Shown here piece after piece: positions 16,455 to 25,897 of a stretch of 38,308 nucleotides of DNA. A program made the position numbers and the translations under genes. Origin of the DNA: Candidatus Levyibacteriota bacterium (GTDB lineage: Bacteria; Patescibacteriota; Microgenomatia; Levybacterales; UBA12049); assembly GCA_016188975.1 (NCBI GenBank), contig JACPGQ010000026.1:1-38308 (forward strand), read 5' to 3'. Below the pieces are notes generated by a model. The model saw nothing but the letters and a program-made list of their open reading frames with translations, had not been told where the DNA came from and did no database searches. The stretch's first letter is position 1, and every line of letters begins with the position of its first letter.

Positions 16455-18104
16455 TTAGTATTCTTCGAGCGTTGATGTATCGCCAATTGGCTGACCCAGC
16501 TCTTTTGCTTTGAGGATTCTACGCATAATTTTTCCAGAGCGTGTCTTTGGCAGTTTATCGATAAATTCGATTTCCCGTGGATAGGCATGACCTGCAAGAT
16601 TTTTTTTCACGTGTTCTTGCAACTTGCTTTTGAGATCGTCATTAGCTTCTACTCCAGGTTTCAGTACTACAAAAGCTTTGATAATTTCGCCTCTCACTTC
16701 ATCAGGCTTACCGATAACTCCCGCTTCAACAACTCCTGGATAGCCGACGAGCGCAGACTCTACCTCAAATGGCCCTACTCGCTCGCCTGAAGTTTTGATG
16801 ACATCATCAGCCCGTCCGATAAACCAATAGTAACCGTCCTTCTCCTTTCGTGCTCGATCTCCTGTGACATACCATCCTTTGACAAAATAACTTTCGTATT
16901 TTTCCAGGTTTGCCCACACTGTTCTCATGATTGATGGCCAATAGGGCTTTAGGCAGAGATTGCCTTCTTCACCATCGGGCAGCTCATTTCCTTCGTCATC
17001 TCTGATTGAAGCCTCCATCCAGGGGACAGGAAAGCCCATTGATCCGGGACGGATGTCTGTTGTCGGAAGGTTTGCGATCATAATAGATCCTGTTTCTGTT
17101 TGCCACCAGGTATCATGAAACATAATGCCAAATGCTTCTTTACTCCATAGTACTGCCTCAGGATTAAGAGGCTCACCAACAGACGCGAGGTAGCGAAGTG
17201 AAGAGAGGTCGTATTTTTTGACGAACTCTGTGCCTTTGGCCATAAGCATACGGACGGCAGTCGGTGCTGAGTACCATACCGTTACTTTGTGTTTTTGCAA
17301 AATACCATACCAGGTATCTGGGTCAAACCGTCCCCCATGTACGACTGTCGTTATCCCAAGTGTCCAGTTGGCGAGGATGCTGTAGACAATACCTGTCACC
17401 CATCCGGGATCTGCCGTACACCAGTAAATATCTGTTGGTTTGAGGTCAAGCACAACTTCTGCGCTCAGTCTCTGTTGTACCAGGCCACCATGCGCATGGA
17501 CGATTCCTTTTGGCTTGCCTGTTGTACCTGATGTATAGAGCATAAAGGCATAATCTTCGGGATTTGTGTGGAAAACTTCGAATGTGTCTTCGTACGTTTC
17601 AAGTTCTTTTTGGTAGTCCACGTCGTCAACAACAAAGACATGCTCAAGATTTGGAAGCTCTGATTTGACCTGTTCTATACGGGGAAGAAGTTCCTTGGTT
17701 GTGAATAGCACTTTTGCCTTTGAGTTTGCGAGCCGGTCTTTTAGAGCATCCGGTCCGAAGGCTGAGAACATTGTACCGGCGATCGCGCCAGTTTTGACGA
17801 TACCGATAAAACTTATGAAGAGGTCAGGGGTACGGGGAAGAAAGAGAAATGCCCGGTCGCCTTTATTCACGACGTTTTTTTTAAGAAGGTTTGCTACCTT
17901 ATTACTCTTTTTAGAGAGATCCTCAAATGTAAACGTCGTCGATTCACCTTTCTCATTTTCATAAATGAGTGCGGTTTTTTGAGCGTTGCCGTTTGTGAGA
18001 TGCTGATCAATCGCATTGTGGGCGATGTTGAGTGTGCCGTCATCAAACCAGACAAGCTTTTTTTCCTCTTTCTTCCAGTCAAACTGTTGATTTGCTACGT
18101 CCAT
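16455..18104 (-). CDS. acsA: Acetyl-CoA synthetase / AMP-dependent acyl-CoA synthetase
   Basis: MLYTSGTTGKPKGIVHAHGG, GWYVTGDRARKEKDGYYWFIGRADDVIKTSGERVGPFEVE, LPKTRSGKIMRRILKA. Confidence 0.9.
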   Translation of the reverse strand: MDVANQQFDWKKEEKKLVWFDDGTLNIAHNAIDQHLTNGNAQKTALIYENEKGESTTFTFEDLSKKSNKVANLLKKNVVNKGDRAFLFLPRTPDLFISFIGIVKTGAIAGTMFSAFGPDALKDRLANSKAKVLFTTKELLPRIEQVKSELPNLEHVFVVDDVDYQKELETYEDTFEVFHTNPEDYAFMLYTSGTTGKPKGIVHAHGGLVQQRLSAEVVLDLKPTDIYWCTADPGWVTGIVYSILANWTLGITTVVHGGRFDPDTWYGILQKHKVTVWYSAPTAVRMLMAKGTEFVKKYDLSSLRYLASVGEPLNPEAVLWSKEAFGIMFHDTWWQTETGSIMIANLPTTDIRPGSMGFPVPWMEASIRDDEGNELPDGEEGNLCLKPYWPSIMRTVWANLEKYESYFVKGWYVTGDRARKEKDGYYWFIGRADDVIKTSGERVGPFEVESALVGYPGVVEAGVIGKPDEVRGEIIKAFVVLKPGVEANDDLKSKLQEHVKKNLAGHAYPREIEFIDKLPKTRSGKIMRRILKAKELGQPIGDTSTLEEY

Positions 18105-18150
18105 GGGCAGTATATGTATTGTAGGCAGGTTTCTTAAGTGAATGCAACAT

Positions 18151-18290
18151 TGTCATTGCGAACGTAACTGTTCACAGTCCTAACATATAACTGTCATCGT
18201 GAGGGTCGCCTACGGCGACCCGTGGCGATCTCATGAGATTGCTTCGTCATTTCATCCCAATTAAATCGGGATTCATTCCTCGCAATGACA
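18151..18290. repeat. MITE-like dispersed repeat, copy C (apparently nested)
   Basis: TGTCATTGCG (18151) ... CGCAATGACA (18281-18290); an inner TGTCATCGTGAG start at 18192 suggests a second, nested copy. Confidence 0.78.
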
Positions 18291-18319
18291 CGGTAAATGG
18301 GATTTTGTATAATGCAGAT

Positions 18320-18856
18320 ATGGCGAATACGAAGATACTGTACACAAGAGAGCAAATCGTCAGAAGGATTTCTGAATTGGCAAAGGAAATTGCCAGCGAT
18401 TATAAGGGCGAAAAGGTAGTGATGATCGGTATTTTGAAAGGATCTTTTGTTTTTTTCGCAGACCTGATTCGTGAGCTTTATTGGGTAGGATTGACGGACG
18501 TGGTGGTCGATTTTATGACTATTTCGGCATACGGTGCTGGCACAACGCATTCGGGTCAGACACATGTGTTGGCAGACATTACTAGAGATATTCTGGACAA
18601 ACACGTTATCGTTGTTGAGGATATTGTTGATTCTGGTCATACGTTGACATTTGTAAAAAAATATTTACTGGCAAAAAAGCCAAAATCCCTCAAATTTGCC
18701 GTTTTCCTCGATAAGATTGAGAGGAGAGAGGTGGAGTTCACCCTGACCCTCTCCCACAAGGGGAGAGGGGTAAGCGGTAGAGTAGTTCATGCAATATTTG
18801 GGTGTTGGTTGCGGATCTCCTTGTTGATTATCTTTCCTTCATTATCTAATTTGTAA
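18320..18856 (+). CDS. hpt: Hypoxanthine phosphoribosyltransferase, C-terminus replaced by repeat-derived sequence (possible pseudogene)
   Basis: MANTKILYTREQIVRRISELAKEIASDYKGEKVVMIGILKGSFVFFADLIREL, PRPP motif VIVVEDIVDSGHTL; homology ends near FAVFLDKIERREVEF, followed by TLTLSHKGRGVSGRVV from the palindromic repeat. Confidence 0.85.
   Translation: MANTKILYTREQIVRRISELAKEIASDYKGEKVVMIGILKGSFVFFADLIRELYWVGLTDVVVDFMTISAYGAGTTHSGQTHVLADITRDILDKHVIVVEDIVDSGHTLTFVKKYLLAKKPKSLKFAVFLDKIERREVEFTLTLSHKGRGVSGRVVHAIFGCWLRISLLIIFPSLSNL
18747..18769. repeat. Palindromic repeat CCCTCTCCC-acaag-GGGAGAGGG within the 3' end of hpt
   Basis: Perfect 9-bp arms identical to the copy at 3665-3686. Confidence 0.78.
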
Positions 18857-19413
18857 ATATAGACCTCACCTGTTGCAATTTCGAGTTTGCTGATATCATC
18901 ATCTGAGATGTTCTCAAGATATTTGACGAGTGATCTGAGGGCATTACCTGATGAAGAAATAATGACGTTTTTTCCCGCTTTTAATTGCGGCAGAATTGTC
19001 GATTCGAAATACCTGACAACCCTTCCATAAACTTGCTTGAGTGATTCGCCTTCTGGTATGGGATAATCCCAGCTGCGTCTGATTTTCTGAAATTCTTCAT
19101 CACCAAGCTGTTTTTTTATTCTCCACTTATTTTTTCTCGTATAGACGCCATAATCTCTCTCATTGAGCGCAACATTTTCAACGACAGGGATGGATTCTTT
19201 GTTGAGGTCTTTTTTTATGATGTTCAGTGTGTCTTTGTGCCGTTTCTGCACAGAGGTGTAGCCAAGATCGATAGGAATATCAGTTATCGTACTTGCTGCT
19301 TGTTTTGCTTCAGCTACTCCCTCGGGAGCCAGATCCGGATCGTCCCAGCCAGTCCATAGGCCTTGCTTATTGTAGGTAGAGAGTCCATGGCGAACGAGAA
19401 TTAAGTATTCCAT
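18787..19413 (-). CDS. gpmA: 2,3-bisphosphoglycerate-dependent phosphoglycerate mutase
   Basis: LILVRHGLSTYNKQGLWTGWDDPDLAPEG, LNERDYGVYTRKNK, IPEGESLKQVYGRVVRYFE. Confidence 0.93.
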   Translation of the reverse strand: MEYLILVRHGLSTYNKQGLWTGWDDPDLAPEGVAEAKQAASTITDIPIDLGYTSVQKRHKDTLNIIKKDLNKESIPVVENVALNERDYGVYTRKNKWRIKKQLGDEEFQKIRRSWDYPIPEGESLKQVYGRVVRYFESTILPQLKAGKNVIISSSGNALRSLVKYLENISDDDISKLEIATGEVYIYKLDNEGKIINKEIRNQHPNIA

Positions 19414-19444
19414 TGTTTCATTGCTTTATTGTTGAGCCGAAGGG

Positions 19445-19541
19445 TTGTCATTGCGATCCGCCATCTGGCGGAGAAGCAATCTCTTATAATTGAAAACATT
19501 TTTATGAGATCGCCACAGTCGCTTAGCTCCTTCGCGATGAC
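19445..19541. repeat. MITE-like dispersed repeat, copy D
   Basis: TTGTCATTGCGA ... TCGCGATGAC termini; internal GAAGCAATCTC and GAGATCGCC. Confidence 0.82.
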
Positions 19542-19543
19542 GA

Positions 19544-20794
19544 TCAATGGTTTTTCACGTTTAACTCTTCTTCAATTTGCATTAGTCGATTGTACTTTAC
19601 CACTCTCTCACCCCGGACTGGAGCGCCGAATTTTGCAAAGTCTGCACCGACGCCGACAGCAAAATCTGCGATGAAGTCATCAGTTGTCTCACCACTTCTA
19701 TGTGATACGATAACCTTAAGGCCGGCTGCTTTTGCTTTTTTCACGACATGTATTGCCTCAGAGACAGTGCCGATTTGGTTTGGCTTGATGATTATTCCCC
19801 TAATCATTTTTTTCTCAAGTGCTATATCAAGGCGTTTCGGATTAGTTACTGTGAGGTCATCGCCAGTCACGATCAACTCCTGTGGCGCTTTGGGAAGAAA
19901 GTTCGTCCATGCCGCAACGTCATCTTCTGCAAAGATGTCTTCTAAGAAACGTATGTTATATTTTTCTGCAAGGCTAAGATAGTAATTTCCCAACTCGTCT
20001 CCTGATAGCGGTTGGGGTTTGTCACGAAGTTCGTACTTGCCTTGTTTATAAAAGTGTGTTGCAGCTGCATCGATTCCCAGCACAACCTCCGAAGCACCTG
20101 TTTGTGCAATTGCTTCTTGAAGAAGTGCTAATGCCTCCACGTTTGTTGCAAGTTTTGGTGCAAATCCTCCCTCATCTCCGACCAGCGGCTGAAATCCTTT
20201 GGCGACAAGTATTTGGCGAAGTTTCATATATACATGAACGACATTCTGTATAGCCTCAGAAAACGAGGGTGCTATTGGTGTAACGATAAATTCTTGGATG
20301 TCAAGGTTGTCTCCGGCATGCATTCCCCCATTGATGAGGTTTGAGAGTGGTGAGGGAACATGCCACTCATTTTGTATGCCACTGATAGTACCAATATATT
20401 GGTATATTGGTATATCTTCACTCACTGCGATGGCTTTGGTACATGCTATTGAAATAGAGAGTATCGCATTTGCACCTAAGGCACTCTTGTTCTCAGTTCC
20501 GTCCAAGGAGATCAGCAGTTTATCAACTTCCTGTATGTCTGATAGATTCTTTCCAACAAGTGATTGCGCGATGATTGTATTGACATTCTTTACGGCCGTG
20601 AGAACTCCTTTTCCATAGTAACTATTTTGATCATGGTCACGAAGCTCGAGTGCTTCGTGTGCACCAGTTGATGCACCGCTGGGACACGATGCTGTAGCAG
20701 ATATCCCAGATTCGAGCGTAACCGTTGCTTCGACAGTGGGATTGCCCCGTGAGTCGAGGATTTGACGAGCTGCTACTGACTGTATTTTCGCCAT
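19544..20794 (-). CDS. eno: Enolase
   Basis: AARQILDSRGNPTVEATV, GASTGAHEALELRD, FLEDIFAEDD, IIIKPNQIGTVSEAI, VSHRSGETTDDFIADFAVG. Start at MAKIQSVAARQ. Confidence 0.97.
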   Translation of the reverse strand: MAKIQSVAARQILDSRGNPTVEATVTLESGISATASCPSGASTGAHEALELRDHDQNSYYGKGVLTAVKNVNTIIAQSLVGKNLSDIQEVDKLLISLDGTENKSALGANAILSISIACTKAIAVSEDIPIYQYIGTISGIQNEWHVPSPLSNLINGGMHAGDNLDIQEFIVTPIAPSFSEAIQNVVHVYMKLRQILVAKGFQPLVGDEGGFAPKLATNVEALALLQEAIAQTGASEVVLGIDAAATHFYKQGKYELRDKPQPLSGDELGNYYLSLAEKYNIRFLEDIFAEDDVAAWTNFLPKAPQELIVTGDDLTVTNPKRLDIALEKKMIRGIIIKPNQIGTVSEAIHVVKKAKAAGLKVIVSHRSGETTDDFIADFAVGVGADFAKFGAPVRGERVVKYNRLMQIEEELNVKNH

Positions 20795-20807
20795 AAAGCA
20801 AAAATCC

Positions 20808-20928
20808 GAATATCTAAGCACGAAATACGAAACCCTCCTTCGCTAAAGCTTCGGAAGGGCAAAGCAAATATTTATTGCTTGCTCCGCGAAGTTCTTTAGA
20901 ACGAAGTGGAGTTTCGGATTTCGGATTT
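20808..20928. repeat. Imperfect inverted-repeat element between eno and ppsA
   Basis: AAATCCGAATATCTAAGCACGAAATACGAAAC opposite GTTTCGGATTTCGGATTT, with internal CCTTC..GCTTCGGAAGG hairpin. Confidence 0.5.
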
Positions 20929-20929
20929 A

Positions 20930-23188
20930 TTATTTTTTATGAAGTACTTTCTGCTCTGCTTCATAGACGATTTTTCGCGTCTGGGCGATAGCGTCAGGTG
21001 ATACTGACACGCTCGTTGCGTCCCAACGGACAAGTTTCTCGACAAGATCTGGGTATTGCGATGGTGCCTGGCCGCAAATAGAACAGGTTACTCCACGTTT
21101 TTTTGCGATTGTGGCAATTCTTTCAAGCGCCCAGAGCACAGCTGGATTGAGCTCATCGTACTCACTTGCTACTTCGCTGTTGTCACGATCTGTTCCTAAG
21201 ATAAGCATAGTCAAGTCGTTTGATCCTATGGACACGCCGTCGATCCCGACATTTATGAAATCCTCAAGGAGAATAAAGTTAGAGGGTATTTCAACCATCA
21301 TCCATAACTTGAATGACGCTGTGCGATAAAGTCCCGCAGCCGACATGAGTTTTTTGACTGCGATAAGTTCTTGGACTGTCCTAACAAACGGAATCATGAC
21401 CCACAGGTTTTTTAATCCCATTTTGTTGCGGACGATTTTTATTGCCTCAAGCTCCATATCAAACACTTCCGGGTCATGCATGTATCTGAATGCCCCACGG
21501 TAGCCGATCATAGGATTTTCCTCGTGTGGCTCATATTCTTTGCCGCCAATTAGTCCGCGATACTCGTTTGTTTTGAAATCCCCTGTGCGGTAGACGACAG
21601 GACGGGGGCTAAATGGTCTGGCAAACATCGCCATTTGTTCAGCGAGTTTTTTGATGTATTCATGCTTCTTGCCGTCCCGGATCATTTTTTTCGGGTGCAC
21701 ACCGATATTTGCCATCATAAATTCAGCTCTGAGCAGTCCGATTCCATCAGCCCCCATGCCGCTTACTTTTTCTGCGATATCCGGTTGGGCAAGATTCACC
21801 ATAACTTTCGTTGCTGTCTTGAGGTGCTCTGTTGGTTCAGACGTTGCTATGGTACCCTGAAACCCGCCTTTATAGACGACTCCTTCTTTTCCGTTTACTG
21901 TGACGACCTCGCCTGCCTTTGTTACTTTGAGTGCTCCTTCTGCCCCGACGACAGCAGGAATACCCAGCTCCCGTGACACAATTGCGGCGTGTGATGTCCG
22001 CCCGCCTTTCTCCGTAACAATTGCTGATGCTTTTTTCATAGCTGGAACGTAATCAGGATTTGTTTGGGGTGCGACGAGCACATCGCCAGGAAGTACTTTC
22101 CCGATATCTGCAACTGAGGTGATAATCTTCACCGGGCCTGAAGCGATACCCGGCGAAGCGGGTGATCCTTTAAGGATAACCTGCATTTTTGATAGGTTTG
22201 TCGTTGGCTGTTCTTCTTTTTTTTCACTTATTGTCGTAATAGGTCGTGTTTGGACGATATAAATATCATCTCCCTCAATTGCCCATTCGACATCCTGTGG
22301 GAAATAGTAGTGTTTTTCAAGTTGCTTACCGAGGTGTGCAAGCTTCTCGATTTGCTTGTCTGTTATTTTTTGTTTTTTCTGTTCTTTCTTTGAGACAGCA
22401 ACCTCCTTATTTTTATTGCCCACTTTAACAAGCTTTTTTTCCTGCGCCTCCGTAGTTTTCGTCGTTATTGAGAGATCATGTTTTGCTACCTCGTAGTGGT
22501 CGGGTGTCACTTGTCCTTGGACGATCATTTCTCCGAGGCCATAAATTGCCTCAATAACGATCTTTGTTTTGTCATTTGTCACAGGGTCAATGGTGAACAT
22601 GACGCCTGATTTGTCGGACGCTACCATTTTTTGTACCACAATCGCGATGCCTACTTTGAAGTGGTTGAAGTGTTGCTCCGTACGATAAAAGATTGCACGA
22701 GCCTCAAAAAGCGATGCCCAGGCTGCTTTTACTTTCAGGAGGAGATTTGCCTCGCCTTGGACATTGAGGTACGTTTCCTGTTGCCCGGCAAATGACGCGT
22801 TTGGGAGATCCTCTGCAGTTGCTGATGACCTGACGGCAACAAGCGTATTCATCATCGGTCCACCAAGTATCTTGTACGCATCTAAGATTTCATTGATAAG
22901 TACATCCGACATCTCTCCGTCCATGATAATTTTTTTGATGTGTTGGGATACTTGCTGGAGAGATTCAGCCTTATCCGGATTGAGTGTGCCAAGAAGGTGT
23001 TTTATTTTTGTAGTAAGCTGATTCTCCTTGAGGAAATGAAAATATGCATCTGAGGTGACGACGAAGCCATTAGGGACAGGGAAGTGCGCTTTTGTCATTT
23101 CGCCGAGGTTTGCGCCTTTTCCTCCGACTGTTGGAATATCTTCCTTATCAATGTTTTTGAACCAAGCAATAAACGTCGTTTTTGCCAT
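20930..23188 (-). CDS. ppsA: Phosphoenolpyruvate synthase (pyruvate, water dikinase)
   Basis: VGGKGANLGEMTKAHFPVPNGFVVT, EKGGRTSHAAIVSRELGIPAVVG swivelling-His motif, GIGLLRAEFM, IGSNDLTMLILGTDRDN, CSICGQAPS. Confidence 0.95.
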   Translation of the reverse strand: MAKTTFIAWFKNIDKEDIPTVGGKGANLGEMTKAHFPVPNGFVVTSDAYFHFLKENQLTTKIKHLLGTLNPDKAESLQQVSQHIKKIIMDGEMSDVLINEILDAYKILGGPMMNTLVAVRSSATAEDLPNASFAGQQETYLNVQGEANLLLKVKAAWASLFEARAIFYRTEQHFNHFKVGIAIVVQKMVASDKSGVMFTIDPVTNDKTKIVIEAIYGLGEMIVQGQVTPDHYEVAKHDLSITTKTTEAQEKKLVKVGNKNKEVAVSKKEQKKQKITDKQIEKLAHLGKQLEKHYYFPQDVEWAIEGDDIYIVQTRPITTISEKKEEQPTTNLSKMQVILKGSPASPGIASGPVKIITSVADIGKVLPGDVLVAPQTNPDYVPAMKKASAIVTEKGGRTSHAAIVSRELGIPAVVGAEGALKVTKAGEVVTVNGKEGVVYKGGFQGTIATSEPTEHLKTATKVMVNLAQPDIAEKVSGMGADGIGLLRAEFMMANIGVHPKKMIRDGKKHEYIKKLAEQMAMFARPFSPRPVVYRTGDFKTNEYRGLIGGKEYEPHEENPMIGYRGAFRYMHDPEVFDMELEAIKIVRNKMGLKNLWVMIPFVRTVQELIAVKKLMSAAGLYRTASFKLWMMVEIPSNFILLEDFINVGIDGVSIGSNDLTMLILGTDRDNSEVASEYDELNPAVLWALERIATIAKKRGVTCSICGQAPSQYPDLVEKLVRWDATSVSVSPDAIAQTRKIVYEAEQKVLHKK

Positions 23189-23307
23189 CCTCATCGATAG
23201 TACTGTATTAATCGCTTTGTAATCAAGTCCCAGTTATTATAATAGCGATACGCCATACTGTCATGACAGAGGAAAGACAACAGTCTGACAAAGTCATGTT
23301 AGGTGAA

Positions 23308-23337
23308 TTGACATGGTATTCGGAAACGTTCTATAGT
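23308..23337 (+). promoter_or_regulatory. Putative sigma70-type promoter for the HPt/response-regulator pair
   Basis: TTGACA (23308-23313), 18-nt spacer, TATAGT (23332-23337); ATG at 23349. Confidence 0.6.
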
Positions 23338-23348
23338 ACTATTATCCT

Positions 23349-23753
23349 ATGGATAATTCGGATTTGTCAGCATTTAAAGCACTTTTTGTTGAAACTGCAC
23401 GGAAGCAAATCGCTGAGATGCAAACGTTCCTTAGGGAGCTCTCAGCAAACACAAACGACAGAAACGCTGTGAATCACATGTACATCGCAGCACACTCCCT
23501 AAGAGGAGAGAGCTTAGCAATGGGCTATTTCACCAATGGTTCACTAGCTCACCTTCTTGAGAAAATCTTTCAGGGCGCAAAAGACAAATCGTTTACACTA
23601 ACACCTGCGATACTGACAGAAGTCTCAACAGCAGTACAGAAATTATCAGAGTCAATAGATTCAATTGAACGGGAAGACAAAGAGTGCGCATTAAATGACG
23701 AGCGGATGGCGCTTGAAAAACTTACCGGAATAATGCTTGAGCAATCATTATGA
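23349..23753 (+). CDS. HPt (histidine phosphotransfer) domain protein
   Basis: FKALFVETARKQIAEMQTFLREL...MYIAAHSLRGESLAMGYFTNGSLAHLLEKIF: HPt helix with phospho-acceptor-like His (AAHSLRGES). Confidence 0.8.
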   Translation: MDNSDLSAFKALFVETARKQIAEMQTFLRELSANTNDRNAVNHMYIAAHSLRGESLAMGYFTNGSLAHLLEKIFQGAKDKSFTLTPAILTEVSTAVQKLSESIDSIEREDKECALNDERMALEKLTGIMLEQSL

Positions 23754-24118
23754 AAATACTGCTTGTTGAGGACGATCCATTTTTCCAAAAATTTTATTTC
23801 TTCAAGCTTCGGGAAAAGCAATTCGAAGTAGAAATAGCAAAAGACGGTGTTGAAGCGATGCAGTTTGTGAAACAAGCTATCCCAGATGTCATTCTTCTTG
23901 ATCTTATTATGCCAAATAAGGATGGTTTTGAAGTCCTGCAGGAGCTTGCAGCAGATCCAAACCTGAAGCAGATTCCAGTCCTCGTCTTTTCAACACTCTC
24001 GCAAGAGGCAGATGTAGTGAAAGCAAAACAGCTTGGTGCACGGGATTACGTCAACAAAAGTTTCTTTGATTTTGACAGCCTGCTCATAAAGATTCAATCA
24101 GTAATGACACATCATTAA
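23750..24118 (+). CDS. Response regulator (stand-alone receiver)
   Basis: MKILLVEDDPFFQKFY, VILLDLIMPNKDGFEVL, VLVFSTLSQEAD, GARDYVNKS; ATGA overlap with the HPt gene. Confidence 0.95.
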   Translation: MKILLVEDDPFFQKFYFFKLREKQFEVEIAKDGVEAMQFVKQAIPDVILLDLIMPNKDGFEVLQELAADPNLKQIPVLVFSTLSQEADVVKAKQLGARDYVNKSFFDFDSLLIKIQSVMTHH

Positions 24119-24224
24119 GGCAGCGGACGCTTTCTTAACTCCTTTTCTTAGAACAAAATAATATTGCATTCAAACAGAAACAATGAAAGAATAGTACTAA
24201 TGGAGTAGTGTCCAAACCTGCCCT

Positions 24225-25889
24225 ATGTTGATATCACAAGAGGAGCTTAAACAGCTCATTCTCCGTACTGGCCTCATTGATGAGGCGAGATTTAACGATC
24301 TTACCCAACTTGCGAAGGATACCGGCTCAACGCTTGAAGACATCCTTATTGAGCGTGATGTCATAAGCGATGAGAACCTAGGCATTCTGATCGCCGATTA
24401 CATCAAAATACCTTTTATTGTCCTCACAAAAACCTCAATTCCTGAAGATGTGTACCACATCGTCCCTGAAAAACTCGCCAGAAAACAGAAGGTGATTGCA
24501 TTTGGGAGGGATACAAACGGCGTGAAGCTCGCAATGGTCGATCCCCGGAATACGACTGTGCAGGAAATGATTGCACGAAAGACTGGCTCACGTATCACCC
24601 CGTACTACGCAACTGAACGCGACATTTATAACACGCTGAAAATCTATAGGAAAGATTTACAAAAATCGTTTGAAGAGCTGATGAAGGATGTTGGCAAGTA
24701 CGCAGAGCCTCCGGTTGCCAAAATCGTGGATATGATTATTGATTATGCCTATCAGGATAGGGCGTCGGATATCCACATCGAAATTAACGAGTCTGAGTCC
24801 CTTACCAGGTTTCGTATCGACGGCATGCTCCATGACATGCTGCGGATGCCCAAACACCTTCACGACCAGGTAATCACACGTATAAAAGTCCTTTCAAGAC
24901 TTCGGACCGATGAGCATTTATCGCCACAGGATGGAAAAATGAGGATGCGGCTTGAAGAAGAGGATTTGGATCTTCGTGTCTCTATCCTTCCAATCGTTGA
25001 AGGAGAGAAAGTGGTGCTTCGTCTTCTTGCGTCACATTTCAGGCAGTTCTCGCTTGTAGATTTGGGGATGAACGAGAAGGATCTCACCAAAGTGCAAAAG
25101 GCAATCAGTAAATCCTTCGGCATGGTTTTATCAACAGGGCCGACGGGATCTGGAAAAACGACGTCGATTTACTCACTGATAAAAATCCTCAACACGAGGG
25201 AAAAAAATATAACGACGATAGAAGACCCTGTCGAGTACAGAATCAAAGGTATTAACCAGATCCAGGTGAATGCCAAGACAAACCTTACGTTTGCGTCAGG
25301 CCTTCGGTCGATCCTGCGCCAGGACCCGAATGTTGTTTTCGTCGGTGAGATCCGGGATAATGAGACGGCAAGCATTGCGGTAAATGCTGCATTGACCGGA
25401 CATTTGGTGCTTTCGACCCTTCACACAAACGATGCAGCGACAACTCTCCCGCGTCTCACAGATATGCAGATTGAGCCATTCTTAGTGGCATCTACCGTCA
25501 ATGTCATTATTGCCCAGCGACTTATCAGAAAAATTTGTGAAATGTGCAAAACCTCGCTGCAGATCAATAAATCTGAGCTGACGAGGAGTATTCATGATTC
25601 CCTCATTGTGAGGCATTTTGGGAACGCAGAGGTGATAACTGTTTACCAAGGTCAAGGATGTAAGGTGTGCAATAGGACAGGATATGTGGGGAGAGTCGGC
25701 GTCTTCGAGGTTCTTGAGGTATCAAACACTGTGCGAAAACTCATCACTGAGAAACGGGATGCTGACGTCATCGCACAGGCTGCAGTTGCAGAGGGGATGA
25801 CCACGATGCTTGATGACGGCCTGGATAAAATCGCAAAAGGAGTTACAACCATTGCCGAAGTGCTTAGGGTAACAAAGGTTGAAAGTTAG
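24225..25889 (+). CDS. pilB: Type IV pilus assembly ATPase PilB/GspE family
   Basis: N-terminal MshEN-type domain, GMVLSTGPTGSGKTTSIYSLI, RSILRQDPNVVFVGEIRDNETASIAVNAALTGHLVLSTLHTNDA, CEMC...CKVC zinc motif. Confidence 0.97.
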   Translation: MLISQEELKQLILRTGLIDEARFNDLTQLAKDTGSTLEDILIERDVISDENLGILIADYIKIPFIVLTKTSIPEDVYHIVPEKLARKQKVIAFGRDTNGVKLAMVDPRNTTVQEMIARKTGSRITPYYATERDIYNTLKIYRKDLQKSFEELMKDVGKYAEPPVAKIVDMIIDYAYQDRASDIHIEINESESLTRFRIDGMLHDMLRMPKHLHDQVITRIKVLSRLRTDEHLSPQDGKMRMRLEEEDLDLRVSILPIVEGEKVVLRLLASHFRQFSLVDLGMNEKDLTKVQKAISKSFGMVLSTGPTGSGKTTSIYSLIKILNTREKNITTIEDPVEYRIKGINQIQVNAKTNLTFASGLRSILRQDPNVVFVGEIRDNETASIAVNAALTGHLVLSTLHTNDAATTLPRLTDMQIEPFLVASTVNVIIAQRLIRKICEMCKTSLQINKSELTRSIHDSLIVRHFGNAEVITVYQGQGCKVCNRTGYVGRVGVFEVLEVSNTVRKLITEKRDADVIAQAAVAEGMTTMLDDGLDKIAKGVTTIAEVLRVTKVES

Positions 25890-25897
25890 CGTTTGGA

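Noticed and set aside
18194-18640. 148-aa minus-strand ORF over hpt
   Set aside because: Antisense to hpt and spans MITE copy C; no domain.
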